From an uncultured Bacteriovorax sp. (GTDB taxonomy: Bacteria > Bdellovibrionota > Bacteriovoracia > Bacteriovoracales > Bacteriovoracaceae), in assembly GCA_946481315.1 (NCBI GenBank), contig CAMLMH010000001.1, positions 558,001 through 622,000 on the forward strand: a DNA stretch of 64,000 bases. The letters run 5' to 3'. The position numbers and the translations under genes are program-made. Numbering within the stretch: position 1 is the first letter of the stretch; the number at the start of each line of letters is the position of its first letter. The notes under the pieces were generated by a model. The model had not been told where the DNA came from, ran no database searches, and saw only the letters and a program-made list of their open reading frames with translations. Positions 45,807 through 55,292 of the stretch are shown here, piece by piece.

Positions 45807-47780
45807 ATGACTGAAACAAAACGCGAACGATTCGGACGCTACCTTATCCTCGATCACTTAGTTGATGGAGGGATGGCAAAAATTTGTCGTGCTCGATTCT
45901 TAGGTGAGCAGGCCGATAAAGTCGTGGCCATTAAAATGGTTCAGCCACAATATTCAAAAGATGAAGCTTTTAAAACAATGTTCATGGATGAAATCAAAGT
46001 TACGTTTGGTCTTCTTCATCCGAACGTCATTCAGACGTACGACTATGGTATGCATAAAGGGCAACTTTACGTTGCAATGGAGTATTGTGACGGTCGTAAC
46101 TTAAAAGAGTACCTGGAGAAATTAAAGGAACGTAAGTTCGTTTTCCCGGTCGAGATTTCGACATACATTATTTCTCAGGCTTGCCAGGGATTGTATTATG
46201 CCCATACTTTCCGTGATAAATTGACCGGTCAGGAAGCAAACATCATTCACCGTGATATTTCTCCTCACAACATCATGCTTACGTATGATGGAGCAGTTAA
46301 AATCATCGACTTCGGTATTGCTAAATCTCAGACCAATTCAGAAGCAACTCAGGCCGGAACTATTAAAGGTAAGCTTTCTTATCTTGCTCCTGAGTATCTG
46401 GAAGGGTTAGAACTGGATGCCCGTTATGACCAGTTCGCCGTTGGTATTACTCTCTGGGAAATGCTGTGTTCGCGAAAATTGTTCAAAGAGAATAATGATC
46501 TGGCTGTATTGAAAAAAATTCAGGAATGTAAAATTCCTGTGCCTTCTTCGATCAATCCGAACGTTCCAAAAGAACTTGATGCGATTGTACTAAAAGCGCT
46601 CTCAAAAGACCGTAATCAGCGTTTTGAAAACCTGGATCAGATGAACCGGGCATTGATGAAGTTTCTCTATGCAAAGTATCCGGATTTTAATGCGACTGAC
46701 TTATCTTATTTTTCACAGGAACTTTTCCGCGAAGAGATCAAAAAAGACCGCGAGAAAATGTTTGAGTTTGGTAAGATTGATATCAAGCCATTCCTGGAAG
46801 ACCTTAAAAAAGAATTAGAAGGCGGAACTAACGGGAACGCTCCGGCAGCTGCTGCAGCACAGGTAGACAATACTCCAGCTCCAAAGAAAGAAGTTATACT
46901 GGATTTTGGATTTGAAGATGTCGCACCGGAAAAAAAGAAAACTGCGACAGTCAGAAGAAGTGCAGCTTTAAAAGAAAGCACTAATGCCAGTCAGGACAAC
47001 ACAATGTCGCGCAAAATTGCCGACATTAACAATACTAACGTTACAAAGATTAAGCAGAATGGCTCGACCAAATCTTCAGTAAAAAAAGATGCGACCAAGA
47101 TCACGAAGCTGGAGAAAAAGGATAATAAGAAAACATCGGCCGGAACATATGCAGCCTTACTTGCCTGTATTGCTGGTGGAGCATTCTACGCTTATACGTC
47201 TTTCTTCGCTGAACCGGAAATTGCTCAGACACCTCAGCCCATTCCGGTAAAAGAACGTGCACCTGCCCAGCAAAAAACAAAGATTACAGAGGAGCAGGGA
47301 ATTGGGAAAATTGTTCTGTCTCACCTTGATAAGCAGAAAATGCGGATCTTTATTGATGGCGAAAGAAAAGAAGTTGATTTGTTAAATTCAATCAATGTTC
47401 CAATAGGAAAATCTCTTACGTTAAGAATTGAAAGCGAAGGCAAGAAACATTTTGTTAAAGATATCCGAGTTGATAATGAAGCGGCCCTGGAAATTGAAAT
47501 CCCAGAAATGCCGGCGATTGCCTATGGATATGTTTTTACTTCTACAGCTTGTGCTCAGGGAGAAATCCGTTTCGAAATTTACGGTGAAAAGCGATCCAGT
47601 CCGATTCCGATGGAAAACTCATTCGGGATACCTTTCCCGTTAAACCTGGATGATAATGGTATTCTGGCCCCGGCTACTTACGAAATTTTCTTTAAGAGAC
47701 TGGGTGAAGAGATTGAACATAAACTGGAAGTTACAATTAAGCGTGAAGACCAGTCTGTAGATCTCTGTGATCAGCTTTAA
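45807..47780 (+). CDS. Membrane-anchored Ser/Thr protein kinase
   Basis: 657 residues. Kinase domain ~10-280: VDGGMAKICRARFLG (glycine loop), VVAIKMVQPQ (catalytic Lys), IIHRDISPHNIML (HRD loop), IIDFGIAK (DFG), APEYLEG. A basic low-complexity stretch and a single membrane helix (AGTYAALLACIAGGAFYAYTSFFAEPE, ~444-462) lead to an extracytoplasmic domain with PEGA-like strands (KMRIFIDGERKEVDLL ... LRIESEGKKHFVKDI). HRDISPHN is the variant typical of myxobacterial and related kinases. Convergent with ppsR (4-nt overlap). Confidence 0.9.
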   Translation: MTETKRERFGRYLILDHLVDGGMAKICRARFLGEQADKVVAIKMVQPQYSKDEAFKTMFMDEIKVTFGLLHPNVIQTYDYGMHKGQLYVAMEYCDGRNLKEYLEKLKERKFVFPVEISTYIISQACQGLYYAHTFRDKLTGQEANIIHRDISPHNIMLTYDGAVKIIDFGIAKSQTNSEATQAGTIKGKLSYLAPEYLEGLELDARYDQFAVGITLWEMLCSRKLFKENNDLAVLKKIQECKIPVPSSINPNVPKELDAIVLKALSKDRNQRFENLDQMNRALMKFLYAKYPDFNATDLSYFSQELFREEIKKDREKMFEFGKIDIKPFLEDLKKELEGGTNGNAPAAAAAQVDNTPAPKKEVILDFGFEDVAPEKKKTATVRRSAALKESTNASQDNTMSRKIADINNTNVTKIKQNGSTKSSVKKDATKITKLEKKDNKKTSAGTYAALLACIAGGAFYAYTSFFAEPEIAQTPQPIPVKERAPAQQKTKITEEQGIGKIVLSHLDKQKMRIFIDGERKEVDLLNSINVPIGKSLTLRIESEGKKHFVKDIRVDNEAALEIEIPEMPAIAYGYVFTSTACAQGEIRFEIYGEKRSSPIPMENSFGIPFPLNLDDNGILAPATYEIFFKRLGEEIEHKLEVTIKREDQSVDLCDQL

Positions 47781-48634
47781 GAATTTGACTTTGTCTGCTT
47801 GAAAATGTTGTTTTTGCGCATGTTCAGAAGCTTCATGATGTCAGCAGCGGTCTCTTCCAGTGCTTTATCCGTTACATCAAATACCGGCCAGCGTTTATTT
47901 TCTTTGAAAATAGAGTTGGCCCACTCAACTTCTTCTACAATTTTATTGTGTTCAGCATAGTCTCCCTGATGACGATCAGCCCCCAGGCGTTGCAGACGAT
48001 TTTTGCGAATTTCGCTGAGAGAGTCGGGATCTATTGTTAATGCAAAAATTTTTCGCTGATCCACTTCAAATAATTCCTGAGGAAGTGGCTGATCTTTGAT
48101 CATGGGAATATTTACAACTTTTATCCCGTGTTGAGAAAGATATACCGAAAGCGGAGTTTTTGAAGTCCGAGAGACACCCACCAGAATAACGTCAGCAAGA
48201 TGGAGCGAAGCCAGATTGCGTCCGTCATCGTGATTGAGCGTGAATTCCATTGCCTCAACTCTCTTATAGTAGTCATCGTTAACGGCGTGAAGCAGTCCCG
48301 GTTCGGACATAGGCTCCTGATTAAAAAAGTTAGAAAACGCAGTAAGTGCCGGCCCGATAAGATCCAGTGTGCGAACATGTGTTGTGCGGGAGAGTTCTGC
48401 AATGTATTCTCGAAGTTTGCCCGAAACAATAGTGTGCATGACTAAATCATGGTGGATAGCAGCTTCATTAAAAATAGCATCAATTTGTTCCGTCGTTCGT
48501 ATGTTCTTATAGCGGGTAAAATAGACTTCCCGGTCTTTGAACTGGGCCATCACTGCACGAGAAATGGCCGTGGCCGTTTCCCCCGTTCCGTCAGAGATAA
48601 TGATAATTTTCAAACGTTGAGTTTCAAGTGACAT
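47777..48634 (-). CDS. Pyruvate phosphate dikinase/PEP synthase regulatory protein (DUF299)
   Basis: 285 residues. IIIISDGTGETATAISRAVMAQF is the family N-terminus and VILVGVSRTSKTPLSVYLSQHGIKVVNIPM holds the P-loop-like kinase site. This bifunctional kinase/pyrophosphorylase controls PEP synthase or PPDK by phosphorylating and dephosphorylating a Thr. AGG lies 8 nt before ATG. No ppsA or ppdK is in the window. It lies directly downstream of miaA on the same strand. Confidence 0.9.
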   Translation of the reverse strand: MSLETQRLKIIIISDGTGETATAISRAVMAQFKDREVYFTRYKNIRTTEQIDAIFNEAAIHHDLVMHTIVSGKLREYIAELSRTTHVRTLDLIGPALTAFSNFFNQEPMSEPGLLHAVNDDYYKRVEAMEFTLNHDDGRNLASLHLADVILVGVSRTSKTPLSVYLSQHGIKVVNIPMIKDQPLPQELFEVDQRKIFALTIDPDSLSEIRKNRLQRLGADRHQGDYAEHNKIVEEVEWANSIFKENKRWPVFDVTDKALEETAADIMKLLNMRKNNIFKQTKSNS

Positions 48635-48646
48635 AGAAATACCTGC

Positions 48647-49609
48647 TTATTTCACAAAGGTGTTTACCCGCTCTTTTATACTAGCAAAATCCGTGAGGGG
48701 ATTGAAACTTTCTTTTGGGTGTATTTTATTGAAAAATGTACGCTGGGATTTAGCCAGTTGACGGGTAGAGATGGAAATCCGTTCTATACAGTCGTCTAAA
48801 GAGCTGAATTGACCCTGTCGAAGAAGTATTGCTTCTTTGTAACCAATGGACTGCAGCGGCTTAAGATCCAGCGAAAAGCCCTGCTTTTCGAGAGTTTCTA
48901 TTTCTTCCATCAGGCCATCAGCAAACATCTGGACAGTCCGTTGCTGAATAATCTTATAATGTTCTTCTTTGGGCACATCCAGATAAAGATGCAGCACATC
49001 CCAATCGTGAATACATTTACTGAAATCGTAGGGGTTTTGCTGATCCATCAACTTTTTTTGAACTGACATTTTTTCACCAGTCATACGGTGATGTTCGGCG
49101 GCACGAATCAGACGATAGTGATCATTTGCATGCAAATTGACGAGGGATTCCGGATCGTGTTTCTGCAGGTACTCAACAATAGCTTCTATGCCTTTTGTCT
49201 GGTAAAGATTCTCCATCTCTTTTTTTACCAGTGGATCAGGTGAGGGACTTTCATACATTCCCTTGAGAAGTGCTCGAAGATAAAACGCACTTCCTCCGAC
49301 CAGAATCACCACTTTGTTTTGCGCAAATAAACCTACAATAATGTTTTTCGCCTGATTAATAAAATCCGATGCATTCATAGGAGAAAGAATGGATTCTACA
49401 TCGATCATATGGTGAATGATTCCCTGACGCTCCTGCATTGTGGGTTTTGCTGTCCCAATGGAGATTTCTCGATAAAAGTAGAGTGAGTCGAAATTCACAA
49501 TTTCGCAGGCAAAGCCACGGTCTATGAGCATTTGAGCAAGAGAAATGCTGGTTTTGGTTTTTCCAGTCGCCGTGGGGCCGGAGATGACTATCAACTTATT
49601 ATTTTTCAT
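48647..49609 (-). CDS. miaA: tRNA dimethylallyltransferase
   Basis: 320 residues. P-loop VISGPTATGKTKTSISLA, DSLYFYREISIGTAKPT (substrate block), GGSAFYLRALLKGMY, and the C-terminal SIGYKEAILL and TRQLAKSQRTFF motifs are all in place. It isopentenylates A37 of tRNAs reading UNN codons. The start overlaps the mutL 3' end by 11 nt, and the mutL-miaA order is common in bacteria. Confidence 0.95.
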   Translation of the reverse strand: MKNNKLIVISGPTATGKTKTSISLAQMLIDRGFACEIVNFDSLYFYREISIGTAKPTMQERQGIIHHMIDVESILSPMNASDFINQAKNIIVGLFAQNKVVILVGGSAFYLRALLKGMYESPSPDPLVKKEMENLYQTKGIEAIVEYLQKHDPESLVNLHANDHYRLIRAAEHHRMTGEKMSVQKKLMDQQNPYDFSKCIHDWDVLHLYLDVPKEEHYKIIQQRTVQMFADGLMEEIETLEKQGFSLDLKPLQSIGYKEAILLRQGQFSSLDDCIERISISTRQLAKSQRTFFNKIHPKESFNPLTDFASIKERVNTFVK

Positions 49610-51302
49610 GAGAAAAGCAGGCCCTTAGAAATTCGTCGGTAAGCAGGCGAACAAAACGATTTACTTCTGTAGATTGGAGCATCTTTTCCACGATACTCTG
49701 AGGCATATCGTTTAAAATTTCATTCATCTCAGTCTGGCAAAAAAAAGTATACAGGACGTCCGGATTTTCTTTTTTTTCCTGCAGAAAATAAGCAATCAAT
49801 GCATTGGCAGTATCAACTGTCCAGCTTTGAGGAAGGAAACGGGGGATAGTTCTCAGGACAATAAATTCCGGATTCAGCCGGTCAAATTCCAGTCCAAACG
49901 ATTTAATGATATCAAAATAAGCATCTACTGCCTTGTCTTTAATTTTAAATGGCTCACTGATAAGCAGGGGAGTTGGGACTTCCTGTGTTTGTTTAAATTC
50001 GGCAAAGCCGGAAGCAAGAAATAAGGCCACCAGTTTCTGGCAATCGATAAGCCGGGCAGGACTTGATCCGCTGTCCAGAATAAATCGTGGAGAGAGCCTG
50101 ACGAAGCTGGAAGACGACTGAAGAATTGTATCTTCGCCGAACGGGCGGGCAATAAATTCGGCTTGCTCTCCTTGTTCCTGAGAAACAAACTGCATCAGGT
50201 CCATCATCTGATTTTCATCGCGCGAAAATAAACTCTGTTCCCGGCCGGCAGAAGGAAGTTCAATTGCTGGCAAAGCGATGGATTTCAGACCTTTCTTCAG
50301 ACTGGTAACCAGTAATGAGTAGATAACATCTGAACGCATAAATTTAATCTGAGTTTTATTCGGATGAACATTGACATCAATTTCTGAAGGAGGAGTCAGA
50401 ATCTCCACCATGTAATGTCCGCTTTCACCAAACCGCCACAGTGAATCCAGATTGCGCAATACTGCAGAGTGAAGAGACTTATCCTGAAAAAAACGGTGAT
50501 TGGCAAAAAGGTAGTGATGACGGTATTGCGGAGTCGTATAGGTGTCGGGAGTAAAATAAACCTGTACTTTGTAATTATCATACTCTTCGCTGGACGTTAT
50601 GAGAGAGGTTGATTCCTGTAATCGTTTACCGAAAAAAACCTGTGAAACGCGGAGCTGATTTTCATTTAGCCCGACGGCTTTAAAAATTTCTTTTTCTTTT
50701 TCATCCCATTTGATTGTAAAGGTGACCTGCGGATTGGAAAGGACGAAAGAGTAAAGCATTTTTTTAAGTGCAGACTTTTCACTGACTTTCGATTTGATAA
50801 ATTTCAATCGAGCGGGTGTATTAAAAAATAAGTCTTTGATGAATATGGAAGTGCCCTGAGCACTTGCCTTTTGAGGAACAAGTAACTGTGTCTCTCCTCC
50901 ATTAATCACAATTTTCCCGCCCTCTCGTGAAAGATCTTTAGGCTGAGTTGTGCAGGTTAAGCGGGAAGAGGCAGCCACTGAAGCAAGGGCTTCACCCCGA
51001 AAACCAAAACTGCGCAGGCGATACAAATCTTCATAAGTGCGAAGTTTGCTGGTGGCATGACGAAGGAAAGCATAAGGAAGATTTTTAAAATCCATCCCGT
51101 GGCCATTGTCTTCTATGGACAGAAGATCCATACCGTTTTCAACCAGGTGAATATTTATTTCAGTTGAACCGGCATCGAGAGAATTTTCAATTAATTCTTT
51201 AATCAGGGAAGCAGGACGTTCAAGTACTTCACCGGCCTTGATCTGGTCAATTATATGTTCGGGAAGAATTTCAATAGTGGGGGTGGTGTCCGCAGTGGTC
51301 AT
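49599..51302 (-). CDS. mutL: DNA mismatch repair protein MutL
   Basis: 567 residues. The N-terminal GHKL ATPase is intact: ELIENSLDAGSTEI, DNGHGM, HATSKL, LRSFGFRGEAL, then the transducer domain (FFNTPARLKFIKS and NVHPNKTQIKF). The C-terminal dimerisation domain is divergent: PRFILDSGSSPARLIDCQKLVALFLA replaces the usual DQHAAHERI, and no endonuclease motif DQHA(X)2E(X)4E is present. It overlaps the diguanylate cyclase stop by TAATG. Confidence 0.93.
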   Translation of the reverse strand: MTTADTTPTIEILPEHIIDQIKAGEVLERPASLIKELIENSLDAGSTEINIHLVENGMDLLSIEDNGHGMDFKNLPYAFLRHATSKLRTYEDLYRLRSFGFRGEALASVAASSRLTCTTQPKDLSREGGKIVINGGETQLLVPQKASAQGTSIFIKDLFFNTPARLKFIKSKVSEKSALKKMLYSFVLSNPQVTFTIKWDEKEKEIFKAVGLNENQLRVSQVFFGKRLQESTSLITSSEEYDNYKVQVYFTPDTYTTPQYRHHYLFANHRFFQDKSLHSAVLRNLDSLWRFGESGHYMVEILTPPSEIDVNVHPNKTQIKFMRSDVIYSLLVTSLKKGLKSIALPAIELPSAGREQSLFSRDENQMMDLMQFVSQEQGEQAEFIARPFGEDTILQSSSSFVRLSPRFILDSGSSPARLIDCQKLVALFLASGFAEFKQTQEVPTPLLISEPFKIKDKAVDAYFDIIKSFGLEFDRLNPEFIVLRTIPRFLPQSWTVDTANALIAYFLQEKKENPDVLYTFFCQTEMNEILNDMPQSIVEKMLQSTEVNRFVRLLTDEFLRACFSHEK

Positions 51303-52210
51303 TAGCCCCTATAGAATTGCACTTGATTCCGGCCACCTTCCTTGGATTTGTAAACAGCTTCGTCTGCTCTCTTAAAGAGATCAGTACCCGTGATTACACC
51401 CTGGCGGTAATCTGCAACTCCAATAGATGCGGTTACGGGAAGTCGTTTCCCGTCATAAATGAATTCTTTGTTTTCGATAAGCTTTCTTAAGCGCTCAGCA
51501 ATTTCAAAAGATTGTTTTAAATTAGTTTTTGGCAGAAGGATAACAAACTCTTCACCACCGTAGCGGGCAAAGACATCTTGTTCGCGGATGCCATTTGAAC
51601 GGATAAGTGCGGCCATTTCTTTTAAAACAAAATCGCCGGCATCATGACCATAATTATCGTTAAGCTTTTTGAAATGATCCAGATCAAAAATAATCAACGA
51701 AAGAGGGTCACCTGTCACTTTAGATTTGTTAACTTCCAGAGTGATCCGGTTGTTAAAATAACCTTTGTTATAACAGCCTGTGTGCTTGTCAGTATTAGCC
51801 TCTAGATTGAGTTTATCATAGGTAAGCCTTTCAGGATCTCCTTTGGGAAGATACTTCAGAGCAATACTGCCTATTTTGATAATATCGGCGCGAGCAAGAA
51901 CTGTTTGTGCCTCAACTTTTTTATTGTTTAAATATGTTCCGTTTTTTGAACCGCAATCTTCCAGGACATGGGATTCACCATTGGCGTGTAGTTTAAAATG
52001 GTACCGTGAAACACCGTTAAATTCTAATGCGATCGAATTATCAGCGTTGCGGCCAACAGTGACTGTCGGTTCAACCAGGTCAAATAAGGTCCCGTTGAGA
52101 TCTCCGCCTACAACCAGCAGAGCAGCGGGTTTCAACTGAGCCTCTTTTTCTGAAGCTTGCAAAGCTGCACGTATGTCAGTTAAGACAATGGTTGTATCAT
52201 CAGTACTCAT
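51302..52210 (-). CDS. FHA-GGDEF diguanylate cyclase
   Basis: 302 residues. FHA domain ~45-115 (VGRNADNSIALEFNGVSRYHF, GSKNGTYLNN) binds phosphothreonine. The GGDEF domain has the active site RYGGEEFVILLP and an I-site REQD five residues before it, so product inhibition by c-di-GMP is expected. The Ser/Thr kinase upstream on the opposite strand could be the source of phosphothreonine partners, which is inference. AAGGA lies ~9 nt before ATG. Confidence 0.93.
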   Translation of the reverse strand: MSTDDTTIVLTDIRAALQASEKEAQLKPAALLVVGGDLNGTLFDLVEPTVTVGRNADNSIALEFNGVSRYHFKLHANGESHVLEDCGSKNGTYLNNKKVEAQTVLARADIIKIGSIALKYLPKGDPERLTYDKLNLEANTDKHTGCYNKGYFNNRITLEVNKSKVTGDPLSLIIFDLDHFKKLNDNYGHDAGDFVLKEMAALIRSNGIREQDVFARYGGEEFVILLPKTNLKQSFEIAERLRKLIENKEFIYDGKRLPVTASIGVADYRQGVITGTDLFKRADEAVYKSKEGGRNQVQFYRG

Positions 52211-52272
52211 TGCGAGGAATCCTTACTAAAAAGTCGTTTGTTTACGCTTTTAATCTTAACGAAGTCTAGGAC

Positions 52273-53523
52273 TTATTTCAACTGCTTCAAAAATTCGAAA
52301 GCGTAAATCTTCCCTGCCTCAACACCTGGTTGATCAAAAGGATCAATCATTAATTCATGTCCCATTAATGCCGTGAGCGCTTCAAAAAACACAATCAACA
52401 TTCCCAAGTGATGAGCATCGTTTCTTTCTATGCTCACATGCAAAGTTGGCCGTTCAGTCGATTGCAGCGCTTTTAGTGTTCCATGAAATTCGGCCTTCAT
52501 TAAATCGGCCAGGCTATAACTTGAGAGTTTTTCTAGGTTATTACTCTTAAGAGAAGTAGCTAAACGAAAATCATGGGCAAAGTTCAAAACTTCTACCATC
52601 ACGACGCATTTATCTTTTGGTCCTTCCATAAAAAGTTGCATTTGAGAGTGTTGGTCAGTGGCACCATATGCAACCAATGGCGTAAAGCCTTCATGAATGA
52701 TCTTACCTGTCTTATCTTTTTTCTTTCCTAAACTCTCGGCCCACAACTGGGTGAACCAGAATGAGAAATACTTCAGTTTGGATGAATAAGGCATCATGAC
52801 TGTCTGATTTATGCCGTGATTTTGTTTCTGGTTTAGTAAAAACTGTGTCGTTTTCAGCAGCAGATTATCCCGAGTTTCTGCCAGGCAAAGTTTCTGTGCT
52901 TCTTTCGCTCCTGCCAATAACTCCTCCAGGTTAATTCCTGCAAAGAGCGCCGGTAAATAGCCCACCGGCGTGAGAGCTGAGAATCGACCTCCAACATCCG
53001 AGGGAACTTCTAAACAGGAGATGGATAGTGGTGTAGCTATAGTCCGCAATTCACTTTTATCCGGGTCTGTGGCAAAAACATAATAATCTTTCAGATCATT
53101 CGCTTTTACACCCGCAGCTTCCAGTTTATTGGTGATGATGGCAAGTGCAGCCAGAGTTTCGGCTGTCCCGCCGGACTTGGAAACAAAATAAAATAAAGAT
53201 TCTTTCGGATTTATGCCCGCCAGCTGATCATGGATTTCTTCCGGATCAATATTATTAATAAAAACAAATTTACAATCAGACTTCTGCAGGGCCATGACCA
53301 GCATTTCTGGTCCGAGACTGGAGCCTCCGATACCTACATGCACGAAAGTCTTCTTATTCTTGAATTGTTCAAATATTTTCTTAGTGGCATTTATCAGTTC
53401 AGTGCGCTCGAAAGTGTAAAAAAACTGAGTGCGGGGATCGGCGGCAATTTGCTTGAAAGCTTCAAGTTTTTTTAAATTAACTGCCGGTAGATCTGCCGGA
53501 AAAAAATTCAGTTTCATGCTCAT
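52273..53523 (-). CDS. pgi: Glucose-6-phosphate isomerase
   Basis: 416 residues. VHVGIGGSSLGPEMLVMAL, FVSKSGGTAETLAAL, VGGRFSALTPVGYLPAL and the signature YSSKLKYFSFWFTQLWAESLGK identify Pgi. It is shorter than the 445-550 typical of the family. It interconverts glucose-6-phosphate and fructose-6-phosphate. AAGGA lies 7 nt before ATG 53523; ATG 53517 is an alternative. Confidence 0.93.
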   Translation of the reverse strand: MSMKLNFFPADLPAVNLKKLEAFKQIAADPRTQFFYTFERTELINATKKIFEQFKNKKTFVHVGIGGSSLGPEMLVMALQKSDCKFVFINNIDPEEIHDQLAGINPKESLFYFVSKSGGTAETLAALAIITNKLEAAGVKANDLKDYYVFATDPDKSELRTIATPLSISCLEVPSDVGGRFSALTPVGYLPALFAGINLEELLAGAKEAQKLCLAETRDNLLLKTTQFLLNQKQNHGINQTVMMPYSSKLKYFSFWFTQLWAESLGKKKDKTGKIIHEGFTPLVAYGATDQHSQMQLFMEGPKDKCVVMVEVLNFAHDFRLATSLKSNNLEKLSSYSLADLMKAEFHGTLKALQSTERPTLHVSIERNDAHHLGMLIVFFEALTALMGHELMIDPFDQPGVEAGKIYAFEFLKQLK

Positions 53524-53532
53524 GCTTAATCC

Positions 53533-54669
53533 TTAGTGAGTGGTGTATTCCTTTTTCAGCTGACGGGCAATCACGACTCGCTGAATCTGATTTGTCCCTT
53601 CAACGATCTGAAGAACTTTAGCATCTCTCATGAATCTTTCAACAGGATATTCTTTGGTATAACCGACACCACCGAGGATCTGCACAGCGTCCGTCGTTAC
53701 TTTCATGGCAGTATCAGTCGCTTTTAGTTTTGCCATACACGCCAGTTTGGGATTTGGCGTTTTGTTATCGTAGTCACGAGCAGATTGCATGACGAGTAGA
53801 CGCGAGCATTCAATCTCCGTGGCCATATCCGCCATCATAAACTGCAGTCCCTGAAAATCGAAAATAGCCTGTTTAAATTGCTGACGGGTCAACGAATAGG
53901 AGACAGCTTCATCAAGGGCGCGCTCCGCACATCCCACAGCGATTGCTCCTATCGTGAATCGCCCTTTTTCCAATGCGGCCATGGCAATTTTAAAGCCTTC
54001 ACCTTCTGCGGCCAGAAGATTTTCTTGTGGTATAAAACAATTATGAAATAATAATTCGCGGGTTGGTGAAACACGCCATCCCATCTTCTTTTCTTTTTTG
54101 CCGTAACTAAATCCCGGAGTTCCATCGCGAACGATAAAGGCCGAAACACCTTTGCCTCCATCGCCTCCCGTACGTGCCATGACGATATAAGTTTTAGCGA
54201 TTCCACCGGAGGTAATCCAGATTTTGGATCCATTGAGAATGAATCCACCTTCAGTTTTTTTAGCGGTTGTCTGCAGGCCGGCTGCATCTGATCCTGCACC
54301 CGATTCACTCAGACAAAATGCTCCGATTTCTTCTCCACTCGTCAATGCCGGAAGATATTTTTGTTTTTGATTCTCATTTCCAAATTCGTTGATAATGGCC
54401 TGGACCATTGCTGACACCGAAATAGTTACAGAGTAGGCGACAGAGCTTTTGGCAATTTCACACAGGGCCACTGAAAAATCTTCATAACTCATCCCCATTC
54501 CGCCGTAAGCTTCCGGGAGAGTCATGCCGGTAAACCCCAGACTTCCTAATTCACGAAAAATGTCCATGCGGAATTCTTCGGTTTCATCGTCGTGTTCCAT
54601 ATGGGGTTCAATTTTAGCAAGACGAAATTTTTCTAATTGGTTTTTTAATTCAAGCTGCAGTTCATTCAT
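53533..54669 (-). CDS. Acyl-CoA dehydrogenase
   Basis: 378 residues from ATG 54669; the GTG 54711 would start inside the upstream gene. FAD acyl-CoA dehydrogenase signatures: GAFCLSESGAGSDAAGLQTTA, KIWITSGG, RQQFKQAIFDFQGLQFMMADM, and VQILGGVGYTKEYPVERFMRD. IVEGTNQIQ carries the Glu used as catalytic base in the short- and medium-chain type. It oxidises acyl-CoA at C2-C3, passing electrons to ETF. It overlaps the preceding gene by 8 nt. Confidence 0.9.
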   Translation of the reverse strand: MNELQLELKNQLEKFRLAKIEPHMEHDDETEEFRMDIFRELGSLGFTGMTLPEAYGGMGMSYEDFSVALCEIAKSSVAYSVTISVSAMVQAIINEFGNENQKQKYLPALTSGEEIGAFCLSESGAGSDAAGLQTTAKKTEGGFILNGSKIWITSGGIAKTYIVMARTGGDGGKGVSAFIVRDGTPGFSYGKKEKKMGWRVSPTRELLFHNCFIPQENLLAAEGEGFKIAMAALEKGRFTIGAIAVGCAERALDEAVSYSLTRQQFKQAIFDFQGLQFMMADMATEIECSRLLVMQSARDYDNKTPNPKLACMAKLKATDTAMKVTTDAVQILGGVGYTKEYPVERFMRDAKVLQIVEGTNQIQRVVIARQLKKEYTTH

Positions 54670-55291
54670 TTTTTTTACTCGACTTTTTTTTGAAATTCTT
54701 TTCTCTTTCACGTGCCCGGTTAAGTTCTGTTTTGGTCAGTGCCCGGTCCATTCCGCGGGCAATACGGAAAGCAACAGGAAGTTTGGAAGCCAGGTCCTGC
54801 ACTATCATTATATTTCCATTGGTCATCACTCTTCCGTAGCGGGAGAGAAACGGTCTCAGATTATTGGCCGCAAAGGCAGCCTGGCCCTGCTCATTATTTT
54901 TGAAAACGTATTCAAAATAATAATAATCTTTGCCGGCAGGGGCTTCAAACTTTTCGGTTTCAATTCCAGTCCGGATATTGGGAAGTGAGTGATAGCGAAT
55001 GTCGCGAGCTTCAATTATCCGGAATGTATCCGGCACGCTTGATGGCACCCGAGCAAAGCCGTTAGTATCGAGGATCTCTGTAAACAGCAAATCGGCATTT
55101 TCAGCGGTCAATACAAAGTTCGATGATGCTTTCAAATCACCTTTTAAACTTCCGTCCCAGAAATATTTTTTCCCGGTAAGTTTGCTGACGTGTTCAACAC
55201 ATTTCACCAGGTCTGCACATTCACTGGCGGACAATTGAGATACAGATATCAGTGTTAACAAGATAGAAAGTAATGTTGCGAATTTCTGCAT
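54662..55291 (-). CDS. Exported secretin-N-domain-like protein
   Basis: 209 residues from ATG 55291 (GGGA 6 nt upstream; the longer start at 55327 lies inside the acyl-CoA dehydrogenase). Signal peptide QKFATLLSILLTLISVSQLSA. KLTGKKYFWDGSLKGDLKASSNFVLTAENADLLFTEILDTNGFARV is like an N0/STN-type secretin domain, and FEYVFKNNEQGQAAFAANNLRPFLSRYGRVMTNGNIMIVQDLASKL is like an N1 domain, as in GspD. There is no secretin pore domain. Position between two dehydrogenases is odd. Confidence 0.7.
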   Translation of the reverse strand: MQKFATLLSILLTLISVSQLSASECADLVKCVEHVSKLTGKKYFWDGSLKGDLKASSNFVLTAENADLLFTEILDTNGFARVPSSVPDTFRIIEARDIRYHSLPNIRTGIETEKFEAPAGKDYYYFEYVFKNNEQGQAAFAANNLRPFLSRYGRVMTNGNIMIVQDLASKLPVAFRIARGMDRALTKTELNRAREREKNFKKKSSKKNE

Positions 55292-55292
55292 A

